In this document: positions 34,926 through 43,924 of the stretch, one piece after another | Position numbering within the stretch: the stretch's first letter is position 1 | How the letters are laid out: the number at the start of each line of letters is the position of its first letter | Program-made: the position numbers and the translations under genes | NCBI GenBank assembly: GCA_029981855.1 | Contig: JARRCS010000009.1 | Span: 1 to 64,000 of the forward strand | DNA length: 64,000 bases | DNA from: Halanaerobiales bacterium | Lineage (GTDB): Bacteria > Bacillota > Halanaerobiia > Halanaerobiales > DTU029 | Reading direction: 5' to 3' | The notes under the pieces: model-generated | What the model saw: the letters and a program-made list of their open reading frames with translations, nothing else | Databases searched by the model: none | What the model was told of the DNA's origin: nothing

Positions 34926-36107
34926 TCACCCTCTCTCCACTATGGTAGCTACTCCCTGGCCCCCACCGATACAGAGGGTTGCCAGTCCGTATTTTACATC
35001 CCTCTTTTTCATTTCATGAAGAAGGGTAACCAGGATTCTGGCACCACTGGCTCCAATTGGATGGCCCAGGGCAATTGCACCACCATTAACATTAACTTTT
35101 TCCGGGTTTAAGCCGAGTTCCTTTAAAACTGCAATTGATTGAACAGCAAAGGCCTCATTGGCTTCAACCAGGTCCAGGTCCTCAACCTTCAAGTCAGCTT
35201 TCTTTAAGGCTTTACGGGTAGCCGGAACAGGACCAATACCCATAATTGCCGGATCAACCCCTGCTGAAGCATAGGCTTTAATCCTGGCTAAAGGGGTTAC
35301 CCCCAGTTCTCTGGCCTTCTCTGCACTCATTAAAACAAGGGCAGCAGCACCATCATTGATACCAGAGGCATTTCCTGCAGTAACCGTACCATCCTTTTTA
35401 AATGCAGGTCTCAATTTGGCCAGTTTGTCAACCGTTGTTCCGAATCTGGGGTACTCATCTACCTCAAAAATAATGGGGTCACCTTTCCTTTGCGGGACCT
35501 TAACAGGGACTATCTCATCCTTAAAGCGCCTTTCTTTAATAGCCTTTTCGGCCTTCTGCTGACTCTCCGTAGCAAATTTATCCTGTTCTTCCCGGCTAAT
35601 ATTCCACTTTTCAGCAATATTCTCAGCTGTAACTCCCATATGATAGTCATTAAAGACATCCCAGAGCCCATCTCTGATCATCAGGTCAACCATCCGGGAA
35701 TGGCCCATTCTATTACCCCAACGGGCTCCCTCTACCAGGTAACCGGCCCGGCTCATACTTTCCATACCACCGGCTACTATTATTTCTGCATCCCCGAGCA
35801 TAATGGACTGGGCTGCCAGGTTTACAGACTTCAATCCCGAACCGCAGACTTTATTTACAGTCATGGCCGGTATTTCATAGGGAATCCCGGCTTTAACGGC
35901 TGACTGGCGTGCCGGATTCTGACCCAGACCACCCTGTAGAATATTACCCATAATTACCTCATCAGGTTCTTCAGGTTTAACTCCAGCCCTCTTTAAGGCC
36001 TCCTTAATAACAATTGCTCCAAGTTCAGTAACTTCAATATCCTTCAATGTCCCGCCAAAGGAACCGATTGCTGTCCGGACAGCACTGGCAATAACCACTT
36101 CACGCAT
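34926..36107 (-). CDS. atoB: Acetyl-CoA C-acetyltransferase (thiolase)
   Basis: Cleaves acetoacetyl-CoA to two acetyl-CoA in this catabolic setting. The nucleophilic cysteine lies in [12 protein letters not shown] (about residue 88), the histidine in [14 protein letters not shown] and the second cysteine in [10 protein letters not shown]. 393 residues is normal. AAGGGAG precedes the ATG. It sits between the two CoA-transferase subunit genes, ready to use the acetoacetyl-CoA they form. Confidence 0.95.
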   Translation of the reverse strand: MREVVIASAVRTAIGSFGGTLKDIEVTELGAIVIKEALKRAGVKPEEPDEVIMGNILQGGLGQNPARQSAVKAGIPYEIPAMTVNKVCGSGLKSVNLAAQSIMLGDAEIIVAGGMESMSRAGYLVEGARWGNRMGHSRMVDLMIRDGLWDVFNDYHMGVTAENIAEKWNISREEQDKFATESQQKAEKAIKERRFKDEIVPVKVPQRKGDPIIFEVDEYPRFGTTVDKLAKLRPAFKKDGTVTAGNASGINDGAAALVLMSAEKARELGVTPLARIKAYASAGVDPAIMGIGPVPATRKALKKADLKVEDLDLVEANEAFAVQSIAVLKELGLNPEKVNVNGGAIALGHPIGASGARILVTLLHEMKKRDVKYGLATLCIGGGQGVATIVERG

Positions 36108-36135
36108 CTAACCACTCCCTTCCATTTTTGTATTA

Positions 36136-36786
36136 TTAACTGAAATCAACAATATAATCAACGAAGATACCCGGGGTCATTATTTCATTGGGATCCAGAG
36201 AACCTATCGGTACTATTTCTTCTGTCTCAACAATAACCAGGTCAGCTGCCATAGCCATCAGTGGATTAAAGTTCCGGGCAGAATACCTGTAGATTAAGTT
36301 TCCGGCTTCATCGGCCTTCCAGGCCTTAATTAAGGCTACATCGGCACCAAGGGGTTTTTCCAGGATATATTCCCTGCCATTGATGACCTTCTTTTCCTTT
36401 CCCTCCTCAACAACAGTACCGACACCCGTCGGTGTATAAAAGCCACCGAGACCGGCTCCATAAGAACGTATTCTCTCTGCCAGGGTCCCCTGGGGTACCA
36501 GTTCTACCTCTATTTCTCCTTCATTCATCTGCCTACCGGTTTCCCGATTGGTTCCGATATGAGAGGCAATAACCTTTTTGACCCTTTTTTGCACGATTAA
36601 ACTGCCAAACTTTTTGTCAGTAAACCCGGTATCATTGGCAATTAAGGTGATATCCCTGATACTGTCTTCCAACAGGACATCGATTAATCGTTCCGGGGTA
36701 CCGCATTCCAGAAAACCGCCGACCATAATTGACTGGTTATCTTTAATCTTTCCCTTCAGGTCTTTCCTCTTGATGACTTTTGACAT
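36136..36786 (-). CDS. atoD: Butyrate/acetoacetate CoA-transferase subunit A
   Basis: Alpha subunit of the class I CoA-transferase (216 residues). The N-terminal IMVGGFLECGTPERL is the CoA-binding glycine-rich segment, and GGFYTPTGVGTVVEEGKE is highly conserved. It pairs with the subunit at 34274-34921. GGGGG lies before the ATG at 36786. It follows crt with an 18-base spacer. Confidence 0.92.
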   Translation of the reverse strand: MSKVIKRKDLKGKIKDNQSIMVGGFLECGTPERLIDVLLEDSIRDITLIANDTGFTDKKFGSLIVQKRVKKVIASHIGTNRETGRQMNEGEIEVELVPQGTLAERIRSYGAGLGGFYTPTGVGTVVEEGKEKKVINGREYILEKPLGADVALIKAWKADEAGNLIYRYSARNFNPLMAMAADLVIVETEEIVPIGSLDPNEIMTPGIFVDYIVDFS

Positions 36787-36803
36787 TTATTAACCCCCTT
36801 TTC

Positions 36804-37577
36804 CTATTTATTTTTTTCTAAGAATGCCTCCATTCTCCTGCGCTGTCCTTCACTACTAAAGCAGAGAGCAAAAGAATTTGTTTCAAAAAAAAGCCCCTGT
36901 TCGATACCCTCCTCCAGACCAAAGTTAACGGCTGATTTAGTCAGTTTTACAGCCAGGGGATCATTCTTTATAATCCTTTCTGCCAGCTTTCTGGCTTCCT
37001 CCAGCAGCTGGTCACCGGAAACCACTTTATTAACCAGGCCAATCCTGAAGGCCTCCTCAGCCCCGATCAATTCCCCGGTTAAAAGAAGTTCTTTAGCCCT
37101 TCCAGCCCCAACCAGTTTGGTAAGACGCTGGGTACCGCCAAAACCGGCCGTAATCCCCAGTCCCACTTCCGGTTGACCAAAACGTGACTTTTGGGTAGCC
37201 AGGCGGATATCACAGGCCAGCGCCAGTTCATTACCACCACCTAAAGCATATCCGTTTACAGCTGCAATTACTACCTTGTTACTCTTTTCAATCAGACTGA
37301 AAACACTGTTCCCCAGTTTAGCAAACTCCCGGGCCTCAAGGGGAGACATTCCTTTCATCTCACCGATGTCCGCCCCGGCAACAAAGGCCTTTTCACCGGC
37401 CCCGGTGATAATCAGGACCATAAGTTCATTATCTTCCTCCAGAAACTCTAAAGCCTCCCTTAGCTCCTTTAATAGCTCTTTATTCAGGGCATTAAGGGCC
37501 TCGGGTCTATTAATTTTTAATATGGCAAGCTTCCCTTCCTTATCCAGTTCCAGGTATTTATAATCCAGAATAACCAC
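36804..37577 (-). CDS. crt: Enoyl-CoA hydratase (crotonase)
   Basis: Reversibly hydrates crotonyl-CoA to 3-hydroxybutyryl-CoA. VAGADIGEMKGMSP gives the first oxyanion-hole region. ALGGGNELALACDIR and QPEVGLGITAGFGGTQRL carry the catalytic glutamate region. 257 residues is standard. The start is unclear: the GTG at 37577 touches the GGGGGG run, so initiation may be slightly downstream. Next to hbd, it can connect the Kal product to the oxidative route. Confidence 0.92.
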   Translation of the reverse strand: MVILDYKYLELDKEGKLAILKINRPEALNALNKELLKELREALEFLEEDNELMVLIITGAGEKAFVAGADIGEMKGMSPLEAREFAKLGNSVFSLIEKSNKVVIAAVNGYALGGGNELALACDIRLATQKSRFGQPEVGLGITAGFGGTQRLTKLVGAGRAKELLLTGELIGAEEAFRIGLVNKVVSGDQLLEEARKLAERIIKNDPLAVKLTKSAVNFGLEEGIEQGLFFETNSFALCFSSEGQRRRMEAFLEKNK

Positions 37578-37675
37578 CCCCCTGGTATTTTTGGAAAAAA
37601 TTTATGATGATAATATACTCAATGGCACCCGTAAATCTTATGAAGTATATACTGCTATAATAATCAATCAACTAA

Positions 37676-38527
37676 TTAATAGATAAAGAATCCTTCCCCC
37701 GTCTTTCTACCGAGATGGCCGGCTCTGACCTTCTTTCTCAAGAGCGGACAGGGGCGATATTTGGAATCTCCAAACTCCTGATAAAGGGTCTCCATAATTG
37801 CCAGGCAGACATCCAGTCCAATTAAATCAGCTAAAGCCAGTGGACCGATAGGATGGTTGGCCCCCATCACCATTGCTGCGTCAATATCCTCAGCAGAAGC
37901 AACCCCTTCATTCAGGATAAAAGCAGCTTCATTAATCATCGGTATCAATAGTCGGTTGACCACAAAACCCGGAGCCTCTTTAACCTCTATCGGGCTTTTT
38001 CCTATATCTTTGATCAGTTTCTTTACTTTAAAGAAAGTATCATCAGATGTGGTTATTCCTCTGATTAATTCTACCAGTTTCATCACCGGTACCGGGTTAA
38101 AGAAATGTACTCCGATAATCCTGTCCGGTCTACCGGTTGCCATGGCGATTTCTGTAATACTTAGAGCCGAGGTATTGCTGGCCAGAATCGCATCTTCCCT
38201 GCAAATACCATCCAGTTCCTTAAAGACCTTTTTTTTAAGCTCCAGATCCTCATTTACAGCTTCAATTACCAGGTCAACATCAGATAACAGCTTAAGCTTG
38301 GTAACCGGTGTTATCCTGGCAATAATGCTTTCCTTTTCTTCCTCTTCTATCCTACCCTTTTCGACACCTCGCTGCAGATGCAACTCAATTTTTTCCATAC
38401 CCTTTTTAAGATATTCCTCCTTAATATCCCGGAGAACAACCTCATAGCCTGCCTGGGCCATCACCTGAGCTATGCCGCTTCCCATCGTACCGGCCCCTAA
38501 AACAGCAATCTTTTTCACTTTTACCAC
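37676..38527 (-). CDS. hbd: 3-hydroxybutyryl-CoA dehydrogenase
   Basis: Oxidises 3-hydroxybutyryl-CoA to acetoacetyl-CoA with NAD, or runs in reverse. The N-terminal Rossmann motif is [29 protein letters not shown] and the [13 protein letters not shown] segment are diagnostic. The frame starts at GTG 38527; the GTG at 38518, 8 bases after GGGAG, is more likely. It is the first gene of the operon hbd-crt-atoD-atoB-atoA behind a sigma54 promoter. Confidence 0.95.
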   Translation of the reverse strand: MVKVKKIAVLGAGTMGSGIAQVMAQAGYEVVLRDIKEEYLKKGMEKIELHLQRGVEKGRIEEEEKESIIARITPVTKLKLLSDVDLVIEAVNEDLELKKKVFKELDGICREDAILASNTSALSITEIAMATGRPDRIIGVHFFNPVPVMKLVELIRGITTSDDTFFKVKKLIKDIGKSPIEVKEAPGFVVNRLLIPMINEAAFILNEGVASAEDIDAAMVMGANHPIGPLALADLIGLDVCLAIMETLYQEFGDSKYRPCPLLRKKVRAGHLGRKTGEGFFIY

Positions 38528-38632
38528 TCCCTAGAAAATATTTAAGAATGAAATTTGTAATTAGGAGATTACTAATTAACCCTTCTTTAGTCTTAAAAAG
38601 AGACCAGAAAAAAAAGATCTACTAAAATATAG

Positions 38633-38650
38633 ATGCAAGATTTGTTCCAG
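38633..38650 (-). promoter_or_regulatory. Sigma54 promoter of the hbd operon
   Basis: The minus strand reads CTGGAACAAATCTTGCAT, with GG (38648-38647) and GC (38636-38635) exactly 10 bases apart. Transcription would start near 38623, about 100 bases before hbd. No copy of the TGCA-N9-TGCA site was seen next to it. Confidence 0.82.
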
Positions 38651-38673
38651 TTCTTCCTTTGGAGTTCATCACA

Positions 38674-38706
38674 TTAAACAAAATTCCCCCGGTTTCCCGG
38701 GGGAAT
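38674..38706 (-). terminator. Symporter gene terminator
   Basis: On the minus strand CCCCCGG and CCGGGGG form a compact stem followed by AATTTTGTTT. It ends the sodium-solute symporter transcript and lies just upstream of the hbd sigma54 promoter. Confidence 0.85.
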
Positions 38707-38766
38707 AATTAATTCGTTATTTAAATTGTAACCATCAAGTCATCAGAAATATATTCTAATTACAAC

Positions 38767-40233
38767 CTATTCGGCTGTTTCCGGAAAGAAGGTTTTGATA
38801 TCCTCTTCTTCACTGTGCTCGGTCATCAGCGAAATGATAACCAGTGCCAGGAAGGATACGATCCAGCCCAGATAGGACTCGGAGAAACCGTAGGGATTCT
38901 TTAAAATTGGTCCCCAGAGGATCGCTGAAGCACCACCCAGGATGATACTCCAGAAAGCCCCGGTCGCTGTGGCCCTCTTCCAGAAGAGCAATCCCAGCAT
39001 GGGGAAGAAAAGACCGGCTGCACCAAAAGTATAGGCAAATAAGACAATATCCAGTACAGATGGTACTTTATAGGCCAGATAGATAGCCAGGACACCCATT
39101 ATCAAGGTAGCCCAGCGCCCGACCTTAACCAGCTGTCTTTCAGAAGCATCGGGTTTAAATAACTTTTTATAGACATCATTGACAAAAATAGCAACAGGAC
39201 CGATCAAGCAGGAGTCTGCGGTCGACATAACAGCAGCTATATAAGCGGCTACAACGATACCACTGATACCGAGCGGCAGCAGAGTAACAATCATGTTCGG
39301 TGTAGCCATTTCAGGGTCAGCCAGTTCAGGCATCATTATCCGGGCAAACATACCGACCAGGGTAGTTCCGATGGCAAATATTGGCCATTCGATTGGAATA
39401 CCGGTTAGAAAAATACCCTTTTTGGCAGTATCTTCATCTTTAGCAGCAATAATCCGCTGGAATGTTGCGATGGAAATGAACCAGACCGGGAAGATTGACA
39501 GGAACCAGCCAATAATAGTCTTCCAGCCTGCAGCACCCCAGTTGGTTAATTTGGCCGTTTCCGCTGAAGCCCTTAACTGTTCCATCATCGCAGACCAGCC
39601 ACCAACCCGGGCCAGCCCGATTGGAACCATTAACAAGATAATACCGATGAAGAGAATAATAAACTGAAAAACATCAGTATAGATAACGGCTTTTAATCCG
39701 CCCATGATTGTATAAGCCAGGACAATGGCACCGGCAATAAAAACAGCTGTGGTTAAATCAAATCCCATCGTTCCGGAGATAAGTTTACCACCGGCTATTA
39801 TCTGGCCGCCGACAAAGGCAAACCAGGATATACCAATTAATATTGCTGCCACTAATCCGGTCTTTTTATCAAACCTTTGTCCAAAAATATCACCGGTTGT
39901 AAACCCTTTAACATCGTCAGCCCATTTCTTTACCTTGGGCACCAGTAAAAAGGAAGCAAAAACTGCACTGAGACCGGAAACAGCAATCAGCCATGAACCC
40001 GAAATGCCAAGGGTGAAACCGAGACCACCCATAGCAATACTGAAACCGCCGCCTAAGTCGGTTGCAGCCGCAGAACCGGTTGTTTGCAAGAGATTCATGT
40101 TTCTATCGGCTGCCAGGAATGACTCTGCTTCTCCTTCTCCCCTTTTTTCCCTCATAATACTGTAACCAATATACAGTAGGACAACAAAGTATAACACCAT
40201 CATTAAAATGTCAAGACTACCTAAAGTTTTCAT
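38767..40233 (-). CDS. Sodium:solute symporter (SSS family)
   Basis: 488-residue secondary transporter with about 13 membrane segments. It shows the SSS features TDLGGGFSIAMGGLGFTLG in an early helix and ILAYTIMGGLKAVIYTDVFQ, the family signature around helix 6. It probably imports a small solute with Na+. Lying between the hbd operon and an M20 peptidase in the lysine block, it may bring in lysine or a lysine derivative, but the family is broad (proline, pantothenate, sugars). No sigma54 promoter was found in front of it. Confidence 0.85.
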   Translation of the reverse strand: MKTLGSLDILMMVLYFVVLLYIGYSIMREKRGEGEAESFLAADRNMNLLQTTGSAAATDLGGGFSIAMGGLGFTLGISGSWLIAVSGLSAVFASFLLVPKVKKWADDVKGFTTGDIFGQRFDKKTGLVAAILIGISWFAFVGGQIIAGGKLISGTMGFDLTTAVFIAGAIVLAYTIMGGLKAVIYTDVFQFIILFIGIILLMVPIGLARVGGWSAMMEQLRASAETAKLTNWGAAGWKTIIGWFLSIFPVWFISIATFQRIIAAKDEDTAKKGIFLTGIPIEWPIFAIGTTLVGMFARIMMPELADPEMATPNMIVTLLPLGISGIVVAAYIAAVMSTADSCLIGPVAIFVNDVYKKLFKPDASERQLVKVGRWATLIMGVLAIYLAYKVPSVLDIVLFAYTFGAAGLFFPMLGLLFWKRATATGAFWSIILGGASAILWGPILKNPYGFSESYLGWIVSFLALVIISLMTEHSEEEDIKTFFPETAE

Positions 40234-40341
40234 CTAACTATACTCCTCCCTTTCTCGAATTTTTCCTTTTACACCAATTCCTCAAAAAAACAGATTACCC
40301 TCTTTTATAAATCCATTTACCCCTCCTTCCTCTAATTGATA

Positions 40342-41568
40342 TCATGATACTAATACATATTTAAGAAAATCATAAATTATTTCTGCCGTCTTTACAACCG
40401 TATCCAGTTCCACATATTCATCAGCACTATGGTAATTCTCTCCGGCCGGTCCAATTACATAGGTGGGCAATTTGGCCCTTGATCCCAGGTAATTAAAATC
40501 ACCAACACTGGAAAAATAGGCAATTTTGGGCTCTTTGCCGGTAGCCGAGATAATGCTTTCCTTCATTGCTCTGGTATATGGGTTGCTTTCAGAGACAACA
40601 TATGGTTTAAACCCGGCATTATCCGGGTGGGGTGCATCCCTGAACTTAATTGTGGCCTTTCCCTTAATGTTAGCCCGTTTAATTGCTTCTTCCACTTCTT
40701 TCCTTAAGTAATACCTATCTTCTCCCAGAGTAACATGGCGGAAGACAGAAAAAGAAGCCTTATCGGGAACAGATAACGGAGCTCCGCCGCCTTCAAATTC
40801 GATAATACAAATCGAACCTGTCCCCAGTTTAGGGTGAGGTTTTAATTCAGCCTTTTCCAGCTCAAGTAGTATTTTTGATGCCTCACTGATTGCATTTATA
40901 CCCTTTTCCGGTTCAGCCCCATGGGCTGATTTTCCTTTAACCGAAACGGTGTATTTCCAACCACCCCGGGCCCCGAGGCAGAGGCAGGGGAAAGCACAAT
41001 CAGCAAAAGAACCGCTGGGCTCGGGAACAATTGCTACATCAGCATTATCATAATACCCATCCATTATCAGGGCATCAGTTCCCAACCCGTAAGGCCCCTC
41101 TTCATCACAGACCAGGGTATATAATATCTCTCCATTAAATTCATCAACTGTATTGATAAAAGCTTCTACAGCCAGCATAATAGCTGCAGAACCACCCTTC
41201 ATATCCAGAGCACCGAGACCATACAACCGGTTACCCTCTATTTCTGCAGACAACGGCTCCCTTGTCCAACCTTCACAGATATTAACAGTATCCAGATGGC
41301 CGTTAAGAACAACCGTAGGGCCTTCATCCTGACCGGTAATTTTGCCAACAATATTTTTGCCGTGATAATTTGTTATTTTATTTTCATGAAATAAATGGTA
41401 TTCCACCGGTAAGCCCCTTTTTTCAAACCACTGGTAAGCATACTCCATCACTTCATCTTCTTCAAAGAAGGGGCTATGTATCTTAACAAGGTCGCTGACT
41501 AACCGGGTTGCCCTTTTTAGGTTAATATAATCAGTTACCCTGTTCTTTCCTCCACTCCCGGTTTCCAT
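40342..41568 (-). CDS. M20-family metallopeptidase / amidohydrolase (ArgE/DapE/acetylornithine deacetylase type)
   Basis: 408-residue zinc hydrolase. Metal ligands are visible in order: LNGHLDTV, GALDMKGG, CDEEGPYG, VPEPSG and the late GENYHSADEYV. The central dimerisation domain is GKSAHGAEPEKG. The family removes acyl groups from amino acids or cuts dipeptides; here release of lysine from an N-acyl or peptide form is a reasonable guess. It is oriented with the symporter and separated by 108 bases. Confidence 0.85.
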   Translation of the reverse strand: METGSGGKNRVTDYINLKRATRLVSDLVKIHSPFFEEDEVMEYAYQWFEKRGLPVEYHLFHENKITNYHGKNIVGKITGQDEGPTVVLNGHLDTVNICEGWTREPLSAEIEGNRLYGLGALDMKGGSAAIMLAVEAFINTVDEFNGEILYTLVCDEEGPYGLGTDALIMDGYYDNADVAIVPEPSGSFADCAFPCLCLGARGGWKYTVSVKGKSAHGAEPEKGINAISEASKILLELEKAELKPHPKLGTGSICIIEFEGGGAPLSVPDKASFSVFRHVTLGEDRYYLRKEVEEAIKRANIKGKATIKFRDAPHPDNAGFKPYVVSESNPYTRAMKESIISATGKEPKIAYFSSVGDFNYLGSRAKLPTYVIGPAGENYHSADEYVELDTVVKTAEIIYDFLKYVLVS

Positions 41569-41796
41569 AAAAAATATCCCTCCCGGATCAAATAAAATTT
41601 ATTATTATAAAATTTCCTTATTTATATATATTCTCAACAATTTTTAAAATTCCTTTAAAAATAATTGACTCTAAGTTAAATTTCGTCAAACCATAGCAAA
41701 AATCCTTTTTATATTTCTATAAAAATCCAAAAAATTCATTATATGCAACAGCCTAACCTTGAAACTATTTAAAAAATGACCTAAAGCCATAATTAT

Positions 41797-42003
41797 ATTT
41801 ACATTGTTTATTACGGTATCGCATAATTCTCCATCGGTTACTTCCTCAATCATCTCCAGTACCTCAACGGACTTGGTAGCATCTCCCTGAATAATTACAT
41901 CAGCCAGGCCCAGTTCCTCAGCCCGCTTACAGCTGACATCACTATGGTCCATAGCAATAACCTTACCGGTCACACCGGCCCGTTTTCTGGCCTCAGCAGG
42001 TTC
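41797..42003 (-). pseudogene. Truncated second copy of kdd
   Basis: The reading frame shows KRAGVTGKVIAMDHSD and, further on, LGLADVIIQGDAT, VLEMIEEVTDGEL and VINNVN. It aligns with the middle of the intact Kdd at 22339-23373 (roughly residues 205-273) at high identity. Both flanks are lost: upstream it breaks at repeat copy F, and downstream it runs into unrelated AT-rich sequence (41569-41796). That AT-rich part contains TTAGGCTGTTGCA, which resembles an insertion-sequence end, but no transposase is present. The fragment is too short to work. Confidence 0.85.
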
Positions 42004-42053
42004 GGAAACATCTATTTGTAGTTTTCAAAAAGGAGATTCCTATAGTTTCAAAG
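42001..42053 (+). repeat. Dispersed intergenic repeat, copy F (right half)
   Basis: TCGGAAACATCTATTTGTAG, an A-rich tract and the end block GATTCCTATAGTTTCAAAG. It begins where the kdd fragment stops and reaches the stop codon of the LysO-like gene. Confidence 0.75.
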
Positions 42054-43037
42054 ATTAACCAGAAAGGGGACTAAAAGGGGAACAAGGGCGGAGAGGATAA
42101 CCCCATTAATAAAGGCGGGAATTACCGTCTCTTCCCCGGCAGTCTCCTTAATCAGGGGCAAGGTAACATCCATCGTAGTAGCCCCCCCGGGAGCGATACC
42201 TGTAAGTTTACCCAGGTATTTTACAACAAAGGGCAGAGAGATGATTGTAAGTAATTCCCGGAAGACATTGGCCAGAAAGGCCAGTGACCCCAGTTCAACA
42301 CTATAGATCTTGGCCAGGAGAATCCCCGAAAGGCTGTACCAGCCAAAACCGGCACCCACAGCAGCCGCCTCATTCCCGGCCAGCCCGAGGAAGAAACCGA
42401 TAATAACCGCACCAGCTATACTGCCTATCGCCACAATCAGGGGGATGGTAGTTATCTGCCAGCCCAGTTCCTTTAACTGGCTTAGAATCTCCTTATTGCG
42501 TCCGATATCCACCCCTACGCCCAGTAGCAGGGCAGCCAGGGCATAGGTAGTAACCTGGTCCAGATAGATAAAAAATGACGGGGACAGGATAAAGAGACCG
42601 GCTAGAATACCGCCCACTACCGAAGCAATAATAATCAGGGTCATGGCCCCGCTCTCACCCCCACCGGCTATATCTTCATCTTCCGCTCCCCGGGAACCGA
42701 TGGTAAAATTGAATCTTAAACTAACTAATTTAACCAGAAAGATACTGCCTATAACACTACCCAGGGCCAGCATCAGGGCCTGAAAACCGATGGTGCTAAG
42801 CTGGGTGAAGATCCTATCATCCACCCCGATCTTTGCCCCCATAGCTGCTAGTAATACTATCAGACCAATCCTGGTAATTACTTCCGCTATTCTAAAGATC
42901 TTTTTTGAGATGGGTTCAATATAGCCTGCTAAAAACCCTATCAGGAGAAATAGTACTATCATCCACATGTTCATAAGTAAATCACCTACTTTATTCCGTA
43001 TTTTTTCATCCTTCAGCATCATTCCAGATAATGCCAT
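42048..43037 (-). CDS. lysO: LysO-type lysine exporter (DUF340)
   Basis: 329-residue membrane protein with about 10 hydrophobic segments, matching the LysO/YbjE family that exports L-lysine. LIGFLAGYIEP at the N terminus, ALAALLLGVGVDIGRNKE in the middle and GFGWYSLSGILLAKIYS are family landmarks. GAGGG lies 6 bases before the ATG at 43037. Next to lysine fermentation genes it may serve as a relief valve or antiport partner. No lysine riboswitch or sigma54 promoter was found upstream. Confidence 0.85.
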   Translation of the reverse strand: MALSGMMLKDEKIRNKVGDLLMNMWMIVLFLLIGFLAGYIEPISKKIFRIAEVITRIGLIVLLAAMGAKIGVDDRIFTQLSTIGFQALMLALGSVIGSIFLVKLVSLRFNFTIGSRGAEDEDIAGGGESGAMTLIIIASVVGGILAGLFILSPSFFIYLDQVTTYALAALLLGVGVDIGRNKEILSQLKELGWQITTIPLIVAIGSIAGAVIIGFFLGLAGNEAAAVGAGFGWYSLSGILLAKIYSVELGSLAFLANVFRELLTIISLPFVVKYLGKLTGIAPGGATTMDVTLPLIKETAGEETVIPAFINGVILSALVPLLVPFLVNL

Positions 43038-43266
43038 GTTAATCCCTCTTTCTTCTATTCTACTACTTTATTTTTTTTCAAATTCCTTCTATATATTTTT
43101 TAATATTTTTCCCGGTGAAAAAGTAGTAGGGATGTACTCCTTTTTGACCTGTGCTGTTGCTTTTGGACTGACAGATAGTAATTAGAGTTATAAATTAAGT
43201 AGAAACTACTACAAGGATTTAGCCCTTTGATAGCGAATTTATATTATAAAAGGAAGGTGAAACTAT

Positions 43267-43689
43267 ATGGAAGAAGTCTTGAAGAAAATCTTAAAGAAAA
43301 TAGAAAAGATAGATGATCTTGAAAAGCAATTAAACAAAATTAATGAAAAGGTAAATAGGATTGATGATCTTGAAAAGAAGTTAAACGAAATTAATGAAAA
43401 GGCAGATAGGATAGATGACCTTGAAGAGAAATTAAACGAAATTAATGAAAAGGTAGATAGGATTGAAACTCAGCAAGGAGAAAATACTAAGATTTTGCAG
43501 GCTTTAGAGCATGCTAGTAAGGTTCATAAAGCTGAATTAGATAAACTAACACATCAAATTGCTGAAATTAGTGGTACTCAAGAGAAGATAAAAGAAGATA
43601 TTGAAACTATTAAGGATGAGATCGATATAATTTCAATTAACACAGCTAAGAATTCTTTGGACATTGCAAAAATAAAGTCTATTAAATAG
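43267..43689 (+). CDS. Tandem-repeat coiled-coil protein of unknown function
   Basis: 140-residue, highly charged protein predicted to be nearly all alpha-helical coiled coil. Residues 15-65 are three tandem copies of a 17-residue unit (IDDLEKQLNKINEKVNR and variants), also visible as 51-base repeats in DNA (43309-43461). The rest keeps a heptad-like pattern. There is no signal peptide or membrane segment. AAAGGAAGG precedes the ATG and a terminator follows, so it is a real, monocistronic gene. I do not recognise a function. Confidence 0.75.
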   Translation: MEEVLKKILKKIEKIDDLEKQLNKINEKVNRIDDLEKKLNEINEKADRIDDLEEKLNEINEKVDRIETQQGENTKILQALEHASKVHKAELDKLTHQIAEISGTQEKIKEDIETIKDEIDIISINTAKNSLDIAKIKSIK

Positions 43690-43704
43690 AAGAGAATACT
43701 TTTA

Positions 43705-43739
43705 AAGCCTTAGGGATTTGCTCTAAGGCTTTATTTTTA
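43705..43739 (+). terminator. Terminator of the coiled-coil gene
   Basis: AAAGCCTTAG and CTAAGGCTTT pair around a short loop, followed by ATTTTTA. Confidence 0.88.
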
Positions 43740-43790
43740 TGCCTATTAAAGTTATTTTATAATGTTTTTAAAAAATCCTTTTTTTTGGTA

Positions 43791-43830
43791 GAAAAAAAGA
43801 TAACCGGTAGGATCTAATCCTACCGGCTTA
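43791..43830 (-). terminator. Probable rubrerythrin terminator
   Basis: On the minus strand CCGGTAGGAT and ATCCTACCGG form a 10-bp stem followed by TTATCTTTTTTTC. It lies about 95 bases after the rubrerythrin stop. Confidence 0.85.
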
Positions 43831-43924
43831 AAACTTAACTATAAAACTGTTAAATTGACTATTCCTCTATTCTATTCCATCTAAGAATAACTCCTAAATT
43901 CCCTCCCACTATCCGTAAAGGTGC

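Noticed and set aside
37857-38447. 196-codon plus-strand frame opposite hbd
   Set aside because: Low-complexity Ser/Ile-rich translation of the antisense strand of a certain gene.
42048-43260. Lysine riboswitch before the LysO-type gene
   Set aside because: The upstream 220 bases show none of the conserved lysine-riboswitch segments.
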